Below are positions 1 to 8,985 of a stretch of 64,000 bases of DNA, piece by piece; position 1 is the first letter of the stretch; the number at the start of each line of letters is the position of its first letter. Position numbers and translations under genes: made by a program. A model generated the notes under the pieces. It made no database searches. It was not told where the DNA came from and saw only the letters and a program-made list of their open reading frames with translations. This DNA is from Opitutales bacterium (GTDB taxonomy: Bacteria; Verrucomicrobiota; Verrucomicrobiia; Opitutales; Intestinicryptomonadaceae): positions 372,001 to 436,000 of the forward strand of contig SUVP01000001.1 of assembly GCA_015061945.1 (NCBI GenBank). The letters run 5' to 3'.

Positions 1-1642
1 CTCCGCCACCTTGCGAACGCAAAACAATCTTGCCTTCGCTTTTAATTCGCTCGACATAATCGGAGAGATTCCCTGGGAAAATTCGCAAGCCACGCGGAGA
101 AAGCTCGATAACTTTTTCGACGATTGGATCGAGAAATGCACGGTCGTGGCTGACAATCAAATACGTTCCTTGATAAGCTGAAAGTGCTTTTTGCAACACG
201 CCTTTTGAATTCATATCAAGGTGATTTGTCGGCTCGTCGAGAATTAAAAAGTTAAATTCTTTCAGAAGCATTTTCACAAGTGCGAGTCGATTTTTTTCGC
301 CACCCGATAGAATACCAACACCTTTCAAAACGTCGTTGCCCGAGAACAAAAACGAACCCAACAATCCACGCACTTCTTGCTTACGCTCCATCGGTGCAAC
401 TTCTAACGCCTCTGTCAAAACATCGTTTGACGGATTGAGTTCCTCAGATTGATGTTGTGCAAAGTACGACATCTGCACATTTAAGCCCAGTTCAGCCGAC
501 CCGCTATCTGCTTGCAAATCGCCAGCAATGATTTTGATAAGCGTACTTTTTCCAGCTCCATTTACACCGACAAGTGCAACACGTTCGCCTCGTTCAATCT
601 TGAACGATACGCTGTCTAACACTTTGTGATTGCCGAAAGATTTACTAATGTTTGCGACATCCAAGACGACTTGCCCGCAACGCTTTGGCTCTGGAAAATG
701 AAAACTGATTTTTGAGTTATCCTCTTCGTCGACTTCAATTCGCTCCATTTTATCGAGTGCTTTTATGCGACTCTGCACTTGTGCGGCTTTCGTATTTTTA
801 TATCTAAAACGCTCAATAAATTTTTCAGTTTTCTCAATCGCTCTACGCTGATTTTCCGCCGCACGCTCAACTTGATGTTTCCGTGCTTCCGACTCACGCA
901 AGAAAAATCCGTAATTGCCTGCATATAAATCGAGACGCCCTTTTACGACGTGAAAGGTTCTGTTTGTCATTGCATCGAGAAATGCTCTATCGTGGCTGAC
1001 AATCATAACAGCACCTGCGTACGACTTCAAATAATCTTCGAGCCATGCAACAGATTCGATATCCAAGTGATTCGTCGGTTCGTCGAGCATTAGTAGCGAC
1101 GGCTCTTTTAATAAAAGTTTTGCCAACGCAATACGCATTTGCCAACCGCCCGAAAACTCGGAACAAGGGCGATTCATATCTGACATCGAAAACCCTAAAC
1201 CTTGCAAAACTGTTTCTACTCGAGAACGCAACTTGCTTTCTTCGGCATCTTCGAGGCGATGAGTCAGCTCGCCCATTTCTAAAATTGCTTCGTTATATTC
1301 GATTGAATTTGGATTAGCTTGTGCGAGTACAGAATCTACTTCTGCCATTTTTTCTCGAAGTGCTATGACATTATCGAAAGCCGATTCTACTTCGTCATAA
1401 AGCGGACGTGAACCAACCACAATAGCGTCTTGTGGGAGATACCCGACTGTCGCATATTTTGGCTTTGCAATTTCTCCGCTATCTGAATGTTCCAAGCCAC
1501 AAAGGATTTTCAACAACGTACTCTTACCTGCCCCATTTGAGCCGACAAGCCCGATGCGATCGCCTTTATTGACAACCGCATTGACTTCGTCGAAAAGTTT
1601 TCGAGCCCCGAACGCCAGACTTATGTTTCTGATTTCAATCAT
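1..1642 (-). CDS. ABC-F family ATPase (partial, 3' end outside window)
   Basis: A cytoplasmic ABC-F protein, a class of duplicated ATPases without membrane segments that act on the ribosome. I translated it from the minus strand starting at the ATG at 1642 (MIEIRNISLAFG). It has a first Walker A (GSNGAGKST), an ABC signature (SEFSGGWQMRIALAKLLL) followed by LLMLDEPTNHLD, the linker typical of ABC-F between the two cassettes, then a second Walker A (GVNGAGKST), a second signature (LSGGEKNRLALVKMLL) and a second LDEPTNHLD. The order and spacing match Uup/YheS/ABCF3-like proteins. The C-terminus lies beyond base 1; about 547 codons are visible. It lies just downstream of pta, with a terminator-like hairpin immediately before its start codon. 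Whether it is a housekeeping factor or a resistance-type ABC-F cannot be told from the sequence. Confidence 0.93.
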   Translation of the reverse strand, partial: MIEIRNISLAFGARKLFDEVNAVVNKGDRIGLVGSNGAGKSTLLKILCGLEHSDSGEIAKPKYATVGYLPQDAIVVGSRPLYDEVESAFDNVIALREKMAEVDSVLAQANPNSIEYNEAILEMGELTHRLEDAEESKLRSRVETVLQGLGFSMSDMNRPCSEFSGGWQMRIALAKLLLKEPSLLMLDEPTNHLDIESVAWLEDYLKSYAGAVMIVSHDRAFLDAMTNRTFHVVKGRLDLYAGNYGFFLRESEARKHQVERAAENQRRAIEKTEKFIERFRYKNTKAAQVQSRIKALDKMERIEVDEEDNSKISFHFPEPKRCGQVVLDVANISKSFGNHKVLDSVSFKIERGERVALVGVNGAGKSTLIKIIAGDLQADSGSAELGLNVQMSYFAQHQSEELNPSNDVLTEALEVAPMERKQEVRGLLGSFLFSGNDVLKGVGILSGGEKNRLALVKMLLKEFNFLILDEPTNHLDMNSKGVLQKALSAYQGTYLIVSHDRAFLDPIVEKVIELSPRGLRIFPGNLSDYVERIKSEGKIVLRSQGGG

Positions 1643-1646
1643 CGCA

Positions 1647-1679
1647 ATAAAAATGTGCGGTAAAATTTTGCACCGCACA
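1647..1679 (-). terminator. Hairpin between pta and the ABC-F gene
   Basis: On the minus strand the arms TGTGCGGT and ACCGCACA (8 bp, loop 10 nt; plus-strand 1654-1679) are followed by TTTTTATT. This looks like the intrinsic terminator of pta. However, the ABC-F ATG lies only 11 nt beyond the hairpin, so it could also act as an attenuator in the ABC-F leader. Confidence 0.6.
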
Positions 1680-1700
1680 AGAGTAATATCTAAAAATCAA

Positions 1701-2738
1701 TTAGAGTGATTCTGTCGAAAGGAAACGTCTGTCAACCGCCTGTGCACCGACGATTACGCTTGTTCCAAATATTTCATCGACCGTCGCACCACGAGAAATT
1801 TCGGCGATTGGTTTAGTTAAGCCTGTCAAAATTTGACCATAACAATTTGCCGAAGAAATAACACGCAACGATTTCGACGCAATGTTGCCTGCGTTGAGAT
1901 CTGGGAAAATCAGAACATTTGCATGTCCCGCAACCGAGCTTGACAAACCTTTCATTTGTGCGACTTCTTTTTGAAGTGCTGCGTCGATTTGAAGTTCGCC
2001 ATCAATTTCAATTTTCACATCACAAGTCTTAGCTTTTTCGTGTGCGAGGAATGTTGCCGACTTCACTTTTAAAACGCTGTGAGCCTTTGAATTTTCGGAC
2101 TTCGACGAGTATGCGAGCATCGCAACACGTGGAGTTTGCAATGTCAAGTGGTTTACCAAAATCGCCGTTGTAATTGCGATATCGCAAAGTTGATTTTCCG
2201 TTGGTTCTGGGATAACACCGCAATCTGAAAGGAACAAGTCGCCCTCAATACCAAGCTCTTGATTGCCTGTCGAGATAATCATCATCGAACTGGCTGTACT
2301 AAAGCCTTTTTGAAGTGGAATGATTTTAAACACTGGGCGAAGTGCGTGTGCTGTCGCACTTGTTGCACCTGCGACCATTGCGTCGGCTCGACCAGTTGCA
2401 ACCATCATCGTAGCATAATAAATTGGCTGAAGAGCCATTGAATTTATTTCTTGCGGATCAAAACCTTTGAACTTTGGCAAGCCCGACATCAACTTCATAA
2501 TTGCGACGGCGTCGTCAGAAGTGATGGGGTCGATAATTTTTATTCCGTCGAGACGAATATCGAGCGACTTCGCTTTTGTTTCGATTTCCGTCTTATTACC
2601 CAATAGAATCGGAACACCCAATTTGCGAGTTGCAAACTGACGTGCCGCCTTGATTACACGAGCATCTGTACCATCGGGATACACAACACGCTTTGGGTGA
2701 TTTTGCAATCTTGCTGAAAGTTTTTTTACCAATGCCAT
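1701..2738 (-). CDS. pta: Phosphate acetyltransferase
   Basis: It converts acetyl-CoA and phosphate to acetyl phosphate and CoA in the cytoplasm, the first step of the Pta-AckA acetate pathway. At 345 aa the protein is a single PTA_PTB domain, the short form without the N-terminal regulatory DRTGG/CobB-like extension seen in enterobacteria. The N-terminus (RVVYPDGTDARVIKAARQ) and the central GLPKFKGFD...MVAGATSATAHALRP region are characteristic of this family. The C-terminal part (LIFPDLNAGNIASKSL..., GPILxGLxKPI-like) is also typical. No ackA is adjacent. The gene sits 84 nt downstream of uvrD and is followed by a hairpin, so it may be transcribed separately. The start ATG at 2738 gives the normal family N-terminus. 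Confidence 0.92.
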   Translation of the reverse strand: MALVKKLSARLQNHPKRVVYPDGTDARVIKAARQFATRKLGVPILLGNKTEIETKAKSLDIRLDGIKIIDPITSDDAVAIMKLMSGLPKFKGFDPQEINSMALQPIYYATMMVATGRADAMVAGATSATAHALRPVFKIIPLQKGFSTASSMMIISTGNQELGIEGDLFLSDCGVIPEPTENQLCDIAITTAILVNHLTLQTPRVAMLAYSSKSENSKAHSVLKVKSATFLAHEKAKTCDVKIEIDGELQIDAALQKEVAQMKGLSSSVAGHANVLIFPDLNAGNIASKSLRVISSANCYGQILTGLTKPIAEISRGATVDEIFGTSVIVGAQAVDRRFLSTESL

Positions 2739-2822
2739 AATAAATCCGTTCTGTTTAATTGATAATTGTCTGTGGTTTTTATGATTTTCATCATCTATAA
2801 AATTTTAGTCAAACACAAAAAA

Positions 2823-4940
2823 TCAGTATTCGACATCGTAGCACGACCTATCGATATCTTCTAAAAATCGACTCGCCTTACGCATTTCAAAATTGCCAGC
2901 AACCATACTCACACGTGGATACGATATTATCAGAAAGTCCATAGCACGTGTCGATGCGACATAAAACAACCGGCGTTCTTCGTCGACATCGCCTTCATCG
3001 ATACTTCGTTGTGTTGGGAATAGTCCGTCGGCAGCACCGATTACAAAGACGACGGGGAATTCCAAACCTTTCGCTTGGTGGACAGTCATCAATCTCACAC
3101 GAGACAACGGCTCGTTCGATTCCCGTCCTTCTGCGTCATCAATTTCCAAACTTACGCTTGCAAGAAAATCGTCAAAATTATCAAACTTTGAAGCGTACTC
3201 GAGGAGTGCATCAAAATCTTCAGCACGCTCTTGCCAATCTTCATAGATTGTTTTCATCGTATCTTGATACCAACCTGTACAAGCACACTTGATAATTGCT
3301 TTGAGTGAACAATCTTCTTCGGTATGCGGTTCGGCAGTTTTATCGAGCTCGGCAGAATGTGCTAAATCGGCAAAGAAGTCGGTTTGAACTTCAACTTTTT
3401 CCGTCTCGTTTTTTGGCGATTCTGAATTTTTCAAACGCTCGATAAGCTCGCCCAATTTTCCAATATCCTCCGACGCTTGTGCAAAAACTTGTTTTGATGC
3501 TGACGGAACTTTTGCCAAAACTTTTTTATCTTTTATCGCACGCCATGCGGGGATAGTATTCAGTGCCGACACTTCGCAAATTTTGTCGAAAATTTTGAAT
3601 GCTGTTTTGTCGCCAATTTTTGGCATAAATCGACAAAAGCGTAAGAACGACATTCTGTCTTTCGGGTTTTCAACAAACTTAATTTGTGCGATAACATCTT
3701 TGATATGTGCTTGCTCAAAAAACTTCACACCACTTGTCATTACAAATGGAATTTTTGCATACTGAAGTTGCAACTGTAAATCCATTGCCTGAAAGTGCGA
3801 GCGATACAGAACTGCAATGTCGTCGTACCCATAACGCCCAGCCATTTCTATTTCTGAAATCATCTGTGCGATTTTCCTACCTTGCGATGCCCCGTCCATA
3901 GAACAAACTACACGTGGATTACAAACACCTTCTCGAGCCGGAACAAGCACTTTGCGATACTCCTCATCATCAAACGGCATTCTGTCAAGAATCTGATTTG
4001 CGAATTTCAAAATCTGCGGAGAGCTTCTATAATTGCGTTCAATTTTATAAATATATGCCGACGGATAACGTTCTCTAAAAAGCAAGATATTGTCAATCTC
4101 TGCACCACGCCATGAGTAGATACACTGGGCGTCGTCGCCGACAGCACTTAAGTTCCCACGAGATGCGAGCAAATCGAGAATCTCGCACTGCAACTTATTT
4201 GTGTCTTGATATTCATCTACCAAAATATTTGCAAATCGGTTGCGATACTTTTCCAAAATTTCTGGATTTTCTTGCAGGAGTTTCAGCCACAATTCCAAAA
4301 GGTCGTCAAAGTCGCACGCATTTGAAGCACGCTTTTCGGCATCGTAAAGCTTGGCTATTTCTTCAATCTGATTAACTGGCGTTTCGAGCCAACTAAAACG
4401 ATACGCCATTGCACTCGTTATAGACACTCTCGTGTTGCGTGCATAACTGATTATCTCACGCAAAAGTTTTGCACGTGGATTATCTTTATTTGAAAAGAAA
4501 TGCGGAAAATTTTCGTCGACAACTTTTTTTATAATTTTGTCGCAATCCTCTGTGTCATAAATTGTGAAGTTCGGCTCTAACCCTATTGCAGAACCTTCGA
4601 TTCGCAAAAATTTATTCCCGACCGAGTGAAATGTTCCGCCCCAAAACTCACGTGGAGAACAGCCAGTCAACGCCTCGATGCGTGCAAGCATTTGGTGAGA
4701 CGCTTTGTTGGTAAAGGTCAGCAAAAGAATTTCTCGTGGACGGATTGAGCATTCGGAAATCAGCCATGCAACACGATATGTTAGCGTGCGAGTCTTCCCC
4801 GAACCTGCACCTGCGAGTACCAACGCAGGTCTATCTGGCGGAGAAGTTACAGCCACATATTGATCTGCATTTAGTTCTTTTTGAAAGTCGATTTTTTCCA
4901 CGTTATTAAAAAAAACGCGTCGCGAAAAATTACGACGCAT
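2823..4940 (-). CDS. UvrD/PcrA-type superfamily 1 DNA helicase
   Basis: An ATP-dependent 3'-5' DNA helicase of the UvrD/Rep/PcrA group, acting in repair and replication. Walker A GAGSGKT lies at about residues 44-50, TFTNKA (motif Ia) near 76-81, and Walker B/DEYQDTN at 242-248. QAKGLEFPVVFV-type motif V and the EERRLFYVASTRA motif VI lie in the C-terminal quarter. At 705 aa it is of normal length. The first 13 residues before VEKIDFQKELN are not conserved-looking, and a GTG at about residue 14 is an alternative start. It lies 6 nt downstream of aroQ at the end of the gatCAB run, so co-transcription is likely. UvrD, Rep and PcrA cannot be distinguished with certainty from sequence alone. Confidence 0.93.
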   Translation of the reverse strand: MRRNFSRRVFFNNVEKIDFQKELNADQYVAVTSPPDRPALVLAGAGSGKTRTLTYRVAWLISECSIRPREILLLTFTNKASHQMLARIEALTGCSPREFWGGTFHSVGNKFLRIEGSAIGLEPNFTIYDTEDCDKIIKKVVDENFPHFFSNKDNPRAKLLREIISYARNTRVSITSAMAYRFSWLETPVNQIEEIAKLYDAEKRASNACDFDDLLELWLKLLQENPEILEKYRNRFANILVDEYQDTNKLQCEILDLLASRGNLSAVGDDAQCIYSWRGAEIDNILLFRERYPSAYIYKIERNYRSSPQILKFANQILDRMPFDDEEYRKVLVPAREGVCNPRVVCSMDGASQGRKIAQMISEIEMAGRYGYDDIAVLYRSHFQAMDLQLQLQYAKIPFVMTSGVKFFEQAHIKDVIAQIKFVENPKDRMSFLRFCRFMPKIGDKTAFKIFDKICEVSALNTIPAWRAIKDKKVLAKVPSASKQVFAQASEDIGKLGELIERLKNSESPKNETEKVEVQTDFFADLAHSAELDKTAEPHTEEDCSLKAIIKCACTGWYQDTMKTIYEDWQERAEDFDALLEYASKFDNFDDFLASVSLEIDDAEGRESNEPLSRVRLMTVHQAKGLEFPVVFVIGAADGLFPTQRSIDEGDVDEERRLFYVASTRAMDFLIISYPRVSMVAGNFEMRKASRFLEDIDRSCYDVEY

Positions 4941-4946
4941 ACGGAA

Positions 4947-5378
4947 TTAAAGTGATGCTAAATATCGGAGTGCGGCAAAATATCCTTCACGGCCCATCCC
5001 GCATATTTGTGCGTGGCAGACTGGTGCTGTCAGCGACGTATGCCTGAATTCTTCACGTTTATGAATATTTGAAATATGCACTTCTACAAATTTAATAGAT
5101 GCCCCAGCGATACAATCTCGCAACGCAATGCTCGTGTGAGTAAACGCTGCCGGATTTATTATACCAAGCTCTACACCAGCGTCGGAAAGCTCATAAATCT
5201 TGTTTACGATTTCGCCTTCAACATTCGATTGGTAGTCGATAATCTCAACGCCCAACTTTTCTGCTTCTGCTTTTATTGCAGATACAAGTTCGGGCAAAGT
5301 TTCGCTCCCGTAAATTTGAGGCTCACGCTTGCCAAGTCTATCGAGGTTTACTCCGTTTATAAGGGCTATCTTTTTCAT
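4947..5378 (-). CDS. aroQ: 3-dehydroquinate dehydratase, type II
   Basis: It dehydrates 3-dehydroquinate to 3-dehydroshikimate in the shikimate pathway and works as a cytoplasmic dodecamer in this family. The 143-aa length is standard. The N-terminus INGVNLDRLGKREPQIYG carries the conserved lid with the catalytic Arg/Tyr pair. YQSNVEGEIVNKIYE, INPAAFTHTSIALRDC and the VEVHISNIHKREEFRH block with the catalytic His are all intact. It lies 42 nt downstream of the Nif3-like gene and 6 nt upstream of the helicase on the same strand. The ATG at 5378 gives the expected MKKIALINGVN start. Confidence 0.95.
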   Translation of the reverse strand: MKKIALINGVNLDRLGKREPQIYGSETLPELVSAIKAEAEKLGVEIIDYQSNVEGEIVNKIYELSDAGVELGIINPAAFTHTSIALRDCIAGASIKFVEVHISNIHKREEFRHTSLTAPVCHAQICGMGREGYFAALRYLASL

Positions 5379-5420
5379 GGTGGTATTTTGAAATTTAGTT
5401 TTCTTAAATACAAGCTGAAA

Positions 5421-6191
5421 TCACAATGGATTATTCATTTCTATAAAATCGCATTCGAGCGAAAATTTCTTTGCGACAAGTTCGCCGAGGGTCGCAATGC
5501 CGAAACGTTCAGTCGCATAATGTCCGCAAGGATACAAATTCAAATTCAATGCTTGTGCGACAGAAAAATGATGTTCACGCAACTCTCCACAAATGAGCGT
5601 ATCGATATTCAACGACGGCAACATTGCAACAACATCGCCACAACTGCCCGAGCATATCGCAATTTTTTTCGGACTTTCCGAGCCAAATCTTATCGCTTTA
5701 AACGTGTCTGGAAATAGATTTTTCAAACGCTTTTCCAACTCTACTCTCCCTCCTTTTGACAGCGACGCTACCACGCCAATCGATGTACCTTCGTGTTCAA
5801 AACATCTGCCGACAATTTTCAAAGAGAGTGCTTTTGCAATCAAAACATTATTGCCAATTTCATTGTGAGCATCAAGTGGCAAGTGCATTGCGTACACAGC
5901 TATATCCGATTCAACCAACGTTTTGATTTTCTCGTAATTTGATGCTACTGCTGGAATTGGTGCGTCCCAATACATTCCGTGATGTGCGAGCAACATATTT
6001 GCACCCATCTTTTTTGCTTCGCGGATTTCAGCAATTCCAGCATCGACTGCAGTTGCAATCTTCGCAACTTTTCCGCTATTTTCAAATTGGAGTCCATTAT
6101 GAGCTGGCGAAAAATCTTTCACTAAATCTTTCCCGCAAAATTTGTCCATAAATTTTACGACATCAGAAAGCTTTGCGTTGTTTTTTTTCAT
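5421..6191 (-). CDS. Nif3-like dinuclear metal-centre protein (GTP cyclohydrolase 1 type 2 family)
   Basis: A member of the Nif3/YbgI family, which forms toroidal hexamers around a dinuclear metal site. The cellular role is not firmly established. The metal-ligand motifs are present: AHHGMYWD near residue 70, AMHLPLDAHNEIGNN near 100, and HYATERFGI near the C-terminus. The protein is about 256 aa, the compact form without the inserted PII-like domain. An upstream in-frame GTG overlaps the preceding stop; I chose the ATG at 6191, one codon in, because it gives MKKNNAKLSDVVKFMD directly. The start region abuts the stop codon of the M48 peptidase gene, which points to translational coupling. Confidence 0.88.
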   Translation of the reverse strand: MKKNNAKLSDVVKFMDKFCGKDLVKDFSPAHNGLQFENSGKVAKIATAVDAGIAEIREAKKMGANMLLAHHGMYWDAPIPAVASNYEKIKTLVESDIAVYAMHLPLDAHNEIGNNVLIAKALSLKIVGRCFEHEGTSIGVVASLSKGGRVELEKRLKNLFPDTFKAIRFGSESPKKIAICSGSCGDVVAMLPSLNIDTLICGELREHHFSVAQALNLNLYPCGHYATERFGIATLGELVAKKFSLECDFIEMNNPL

Positions 6192-6193
6192 CA

Positions 6194-7462
6194 CTATTTT
6201 TGAGCTGATTTTGAAAGCGTATTGAGAGCATTTTCACGTTCGAGCAAAGTTGGGTGTGAATAATAAAATGCACTGTAAATTGGATGTGGTGTGAGATTGC
6301 CAAGATTCTTTTTATGCAGTTTCCGAAGTGCCGATTTTAAGTCTTCTGCGTTGCTAATTTTTGATGCAAAAGCGTCGGCTTCGTACTCGTGCTTGCGAGA
6401 AAAATAGTTGCTAATTGGTGTAAGCCAAAATGTAAACAACCCCGAAAACAACGAGAACATAAGGAATACTGGTGCAAAGCCCTGTGCTTCGGTAAAGCCA
6501 AAACCTACATAAAACCATTCGCTTTCAGCCAACCATCCCATAACGCCAAACGTTATGAACATCACAAAAAAGTTCAACGCTATCATTTTTATGATATGAC
6601 CTTTTTTGTAGTGTCCAATCTCGTGTGCCAAGACTGCTTCGATTTCCGACGGCTCGAGTTGTTCAATCAAAGTATCGAACAACACGATTCTACGGAATCG
6701 ACCAAAGCCTGTAAAAAATGCGTTCGAGTGCGTACTGCGTTTGCTCCCGTCGATAACTTGAATCGTGCTTGCTTTGAAACCACCTCTATCGGCAAGGGCC
6801 ATCAATCTATCGCGTAATTCGCCTTCTTTGAGTGGTTCGAGCTTATTAAACAATGGGAGAATCAAGCGTGGGAAAATTATAATCATCACAACTTGAAAAA
6901 TCGAAACTGCCAAGAATCCCCAAATCCACCAAGTTGTTTTGAATGTTTCAGAGAACCACAAAATCAATGCTAATATCGGAGCTCCGATTACTACGCCAAC
7001 AAGCACGCCCTTTATATTATCGACTATCCAAAGTTTGACAGTTGTTTTGTTGAATCCGTAAGCTTGTTCGATTACAAACTGGCTATAAAAATCCAACGGC
7101 AATTCTGGAATCGACAACACTATTGATATTAAAATCAGCGTCAAAGCTTGTCCGCCAACAGATGTACCAAACGTATCAATCCCGTAATTGAACATCATTG
7201 GCAACACATAGAATGCGAGGAATAACCCGAGCATTAACATATTGCACGAACGCTCAAATATGCCAAATTTTGTTTTCTCGATTGTATACGCACCCGATTT
7301 TGCAAATGTTTGTTCGTCCATAAACGATACAAACGCTTCTGGCACTTTCCCAGCATTCGCCTTAACCGAACGCATATTGAGAACATCGAGCAACGTTGTT
7401 GCAACGTATTTCAAAACGAGCAATACGAGCAACACTGCAACTTCTGGAGTTGTACCAAACAT
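6194..7462 (-). CDS. M48 family metallopeptidase, Ste24/CAAX-prenyl-protease type
   Basis: An integral membrane zinc metalloprotease. At 422 aa it has several hydrophobic segments at the N-terminus (residues ~5-20, 70-90, 100-120, 150-200) and two more after the active site. The zinc-binding motif HEIGHYKKGH lies at about residues 284-293, and the third ligand Glu lies in the EYEADAFA motif about 70 residues further on. The length and the N-terminal M48_N-like region fit Ste24 rather than the shorter HtpX. Bacterial Ste24 homologues are thought to act in membrane-protein quality control; that role is inference here. Its ATG overlaps the gatB stop codon (TAATG at 7460-7464), so it is likely translated together with gatB. 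Confidence 0.9.
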   Translation of the reverse strand: MFGTTPEVAVLLVLLVLKYVATTLLDVLNMRSVKANAGKVPEAFVSFMDEQTFAKSGAYTIEKTKFGIFERSCNMLMLGLFLAFYVLPMMFNYGIDTFGTSVGGQALTLILISIVLSIPELPLDFYSQFVIEQAYGFNKTTVKLWIVDNIKGVLVGVVIGAPILALILWFSETFKTTWWIWGFLAVSIFQVVMIIIFPRLILPLFNKLEPLKEGELRDRLMALADRGGFKASTIQVIDGSKRSTHSNAFFTGFGRFRRIVLFDTLIEQLEPSEIEAVLAHEIGHYKKGHIIKMIALNFFVMFITFGVMGWLAESEWFYVGFGFTEAQGFAPVFLMFSLFSGLFTFWLTPISNYFSRKHEYEADAFASKISNAEDLKSALRKLHKKNLGNLTPHPIYSAFYYSHPTLLERENALNTLSKSAQK

Positions 7463-8979
7463 TAACCGATAAGCTTTTTGAGAATTTCAAGTACCATTGC
7501 TGGATTTGCCTTGCCCTTCGACGCTTTCATCACTGGTCCGATAAGTGCATTGATTGCTTTGTCGTTGCCAGCTTTGTATTGGTCGATTGCTTTTTGATTT
7601 CCAGCCATTGCTTCGAGACAGAATTTTTCGAGTTCGCCCGAGTCGCTATTTTGTTTCATACCGCTCTTTTCTACGATATCGTCAGCCGACTCGCCTGTTG
7701 TAAACATTTTTACAAACACTTCTTTCGCCATCTGTTTCGATATCGAACCACCGTCGACAATACGAACAAGCGATGCCAAATTCTTTGCAGTCATCTTGCA
7801 CTTTGCCAACTTTTCAGCAGTTGAAACGTGTATAACGTTATCGGATTCTTCAAATACATCTTCAGATTTTTCTGCATCTTCAGCAAGCGACAACTCACGC
7901 ATAAGGTCGTTTACGATGAGGTTTGCGAGCATTTTTGGATTCTTTGAATATTCTTTCAAGCCTTCTTCAAAATATTCGCAAAGTGCGAGGTCTGGACACA
8001 TCACCGACACTGCCGAGTATGGCAAAGAATAGTCATTCATATATCTGCGTTGGCGGTCGAACGGCAATTCGATAAGCTTAGCACGGATTGAATCGAGCAA
8101 CTCTTGTGAAATTTTCACTGGCATCAAGTCAGGATCTGGGAAGTAGCGATAGTCGTGTGCGTCTTCCTTTGAACGCATAGATTGCGTTACGCCAAGCTGT
8201 GCATCGTATCGACGTGTTTCTTGAACAATCGGAATTCCTTTTTTCAAGCAATCTATTTGGCGACGGATTTCATAGTCGATACAGTTGCGAACATTTGATG
8301 TTGAGTTGATATTTTTCATCTCAACTTTTACACCAAATTCTTTTGCACCTTTTACGCGAACAGAAACGTTCACGTCGCAACGCATCTGACCTTTTTCCAT
8401 ATCGCAATCCGATATTCCAGCACTCGAAATTGTGTTCTTTAGCGATGTCAAATATGCAAACACTTCGTCGGACGAGTGCATATCGGGCTCGGAAACAATT
8501 TCCATAAGTGGAGTTCCTGCACGATTGTAATCTACTAATGAGTCGTGAGTGAAGTGTGTGAGCTTACCAACGTCTTCCTCCAAGTGAATGCGTGTAAGCT
8601 TTACATAACGATGCTCGCCCATTTCTGACGGGTTTGCACCAGCGAGCTCTATTTCAACATTACCGCCCAGACACAATGGTTGGTCGTATTGCGACAACTG
8701 ATAATTTTTCGGACTATCTGGGTAGAAATAATTTTTTCTATCCCATTTTGTTATTTCCGGAATTTCGCATCCGAGCATCAAACCGAGTTCGATTGTCTTG
8801 CGGATTGCCTCATAATTGAGAACAGGTAAAACTCCAGGGAGAGCCCAAACGACTGCGTCGGTCAAGGTATTCGGCGGTTCGGCAAACTTGTGTGCTACCG
8901 ATGTGAACATCTTGCTACGCGTCTTAATTTGGACGTGTGTTTCAAGACCGATGACTGCTTCGTATTGAATGTCTGACAT
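7462..8979 (-). CDS. gatB: Asp-tRNA(Asn)/Glu-tRNA(Gln) amidotransferase subunit B
   Basis: The B subunit of GatCAB, which binds misacylated Glu-tRNA(Gln) or Asp-tRNA(Asn) and phosphorylates the acyl group before amidation. The 505-aa length is slightly longer than usual. The N-terminal EAVIGLETHVQIKTRSKMF, the KNYFYPDSPKNYQLSQYDQPLC motif, DYNRAGTPLMEIVSEPD, and the DYRYFPDPDLMP signature are all present. The helical and YqeY-like tail domain (SGMKQNSDSGELEKFC..., NPAMVLEILKKLIG) is complete. It is the third gene of gatC-gatA-gatB, 6 nt after gatA. The presence of GatCAB implies that Gln-tRNA and/or Asn-tRNA is made by transamidation. Confidence 0.97.
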   Translation of the reverse strand: MSDIQYEAVIGLETHVQIKTRSKMFTSVAHKFAEPPNTLTDAVVWALPGVLPVLNYEAIRKTIELGLMLGCEIPEITKWDRKNYFYPDSPKNYQLSQYDQPLCLGGNVEIELAGANPSEMGEHRYVKLTRIHLEEDVGKLTHFTHDSLVDYNRAGTPLMEIVSEPDMHSSDEVFAYLTSLKNTISSAGISDCDMEKGQMRCDVNVSVRVKGAKEFGVKVEMKNINSTSNVRNCIDYEIRRQIDCLKKGIPIVQETRRYDAQLGVTQSMRSKEDAHDYRYFPDPDLMPVKISQELLDSIRAKLIELPFDRQRRYMNDYSLPYSAVSVMCPDLALCEYFEEGLKEYSKNPKMLANLIVNDLMRELSLAEDAEKSEDVFEESDNVIHVSTAEKLAKCKMTAKNLASLVRIVDGGSISKQMAKEVFVKMFTTGESADDIVEKSGMKQNSDSGELEKFCLEAMAGNQKAIDQYKAGNDKAINALIGPVMKASKGKANPAMVLEILKKLIG

Positions 8980-8985
8980 AATCTT

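Noticed and set aside
5076-5717. 213-codon plus-strand frame over aroQ and the Nif3-like gene
   Set aside because: Antisense to two clearly conserved genes, with a Cys/Phe-rich composition typical of a shadow frame.
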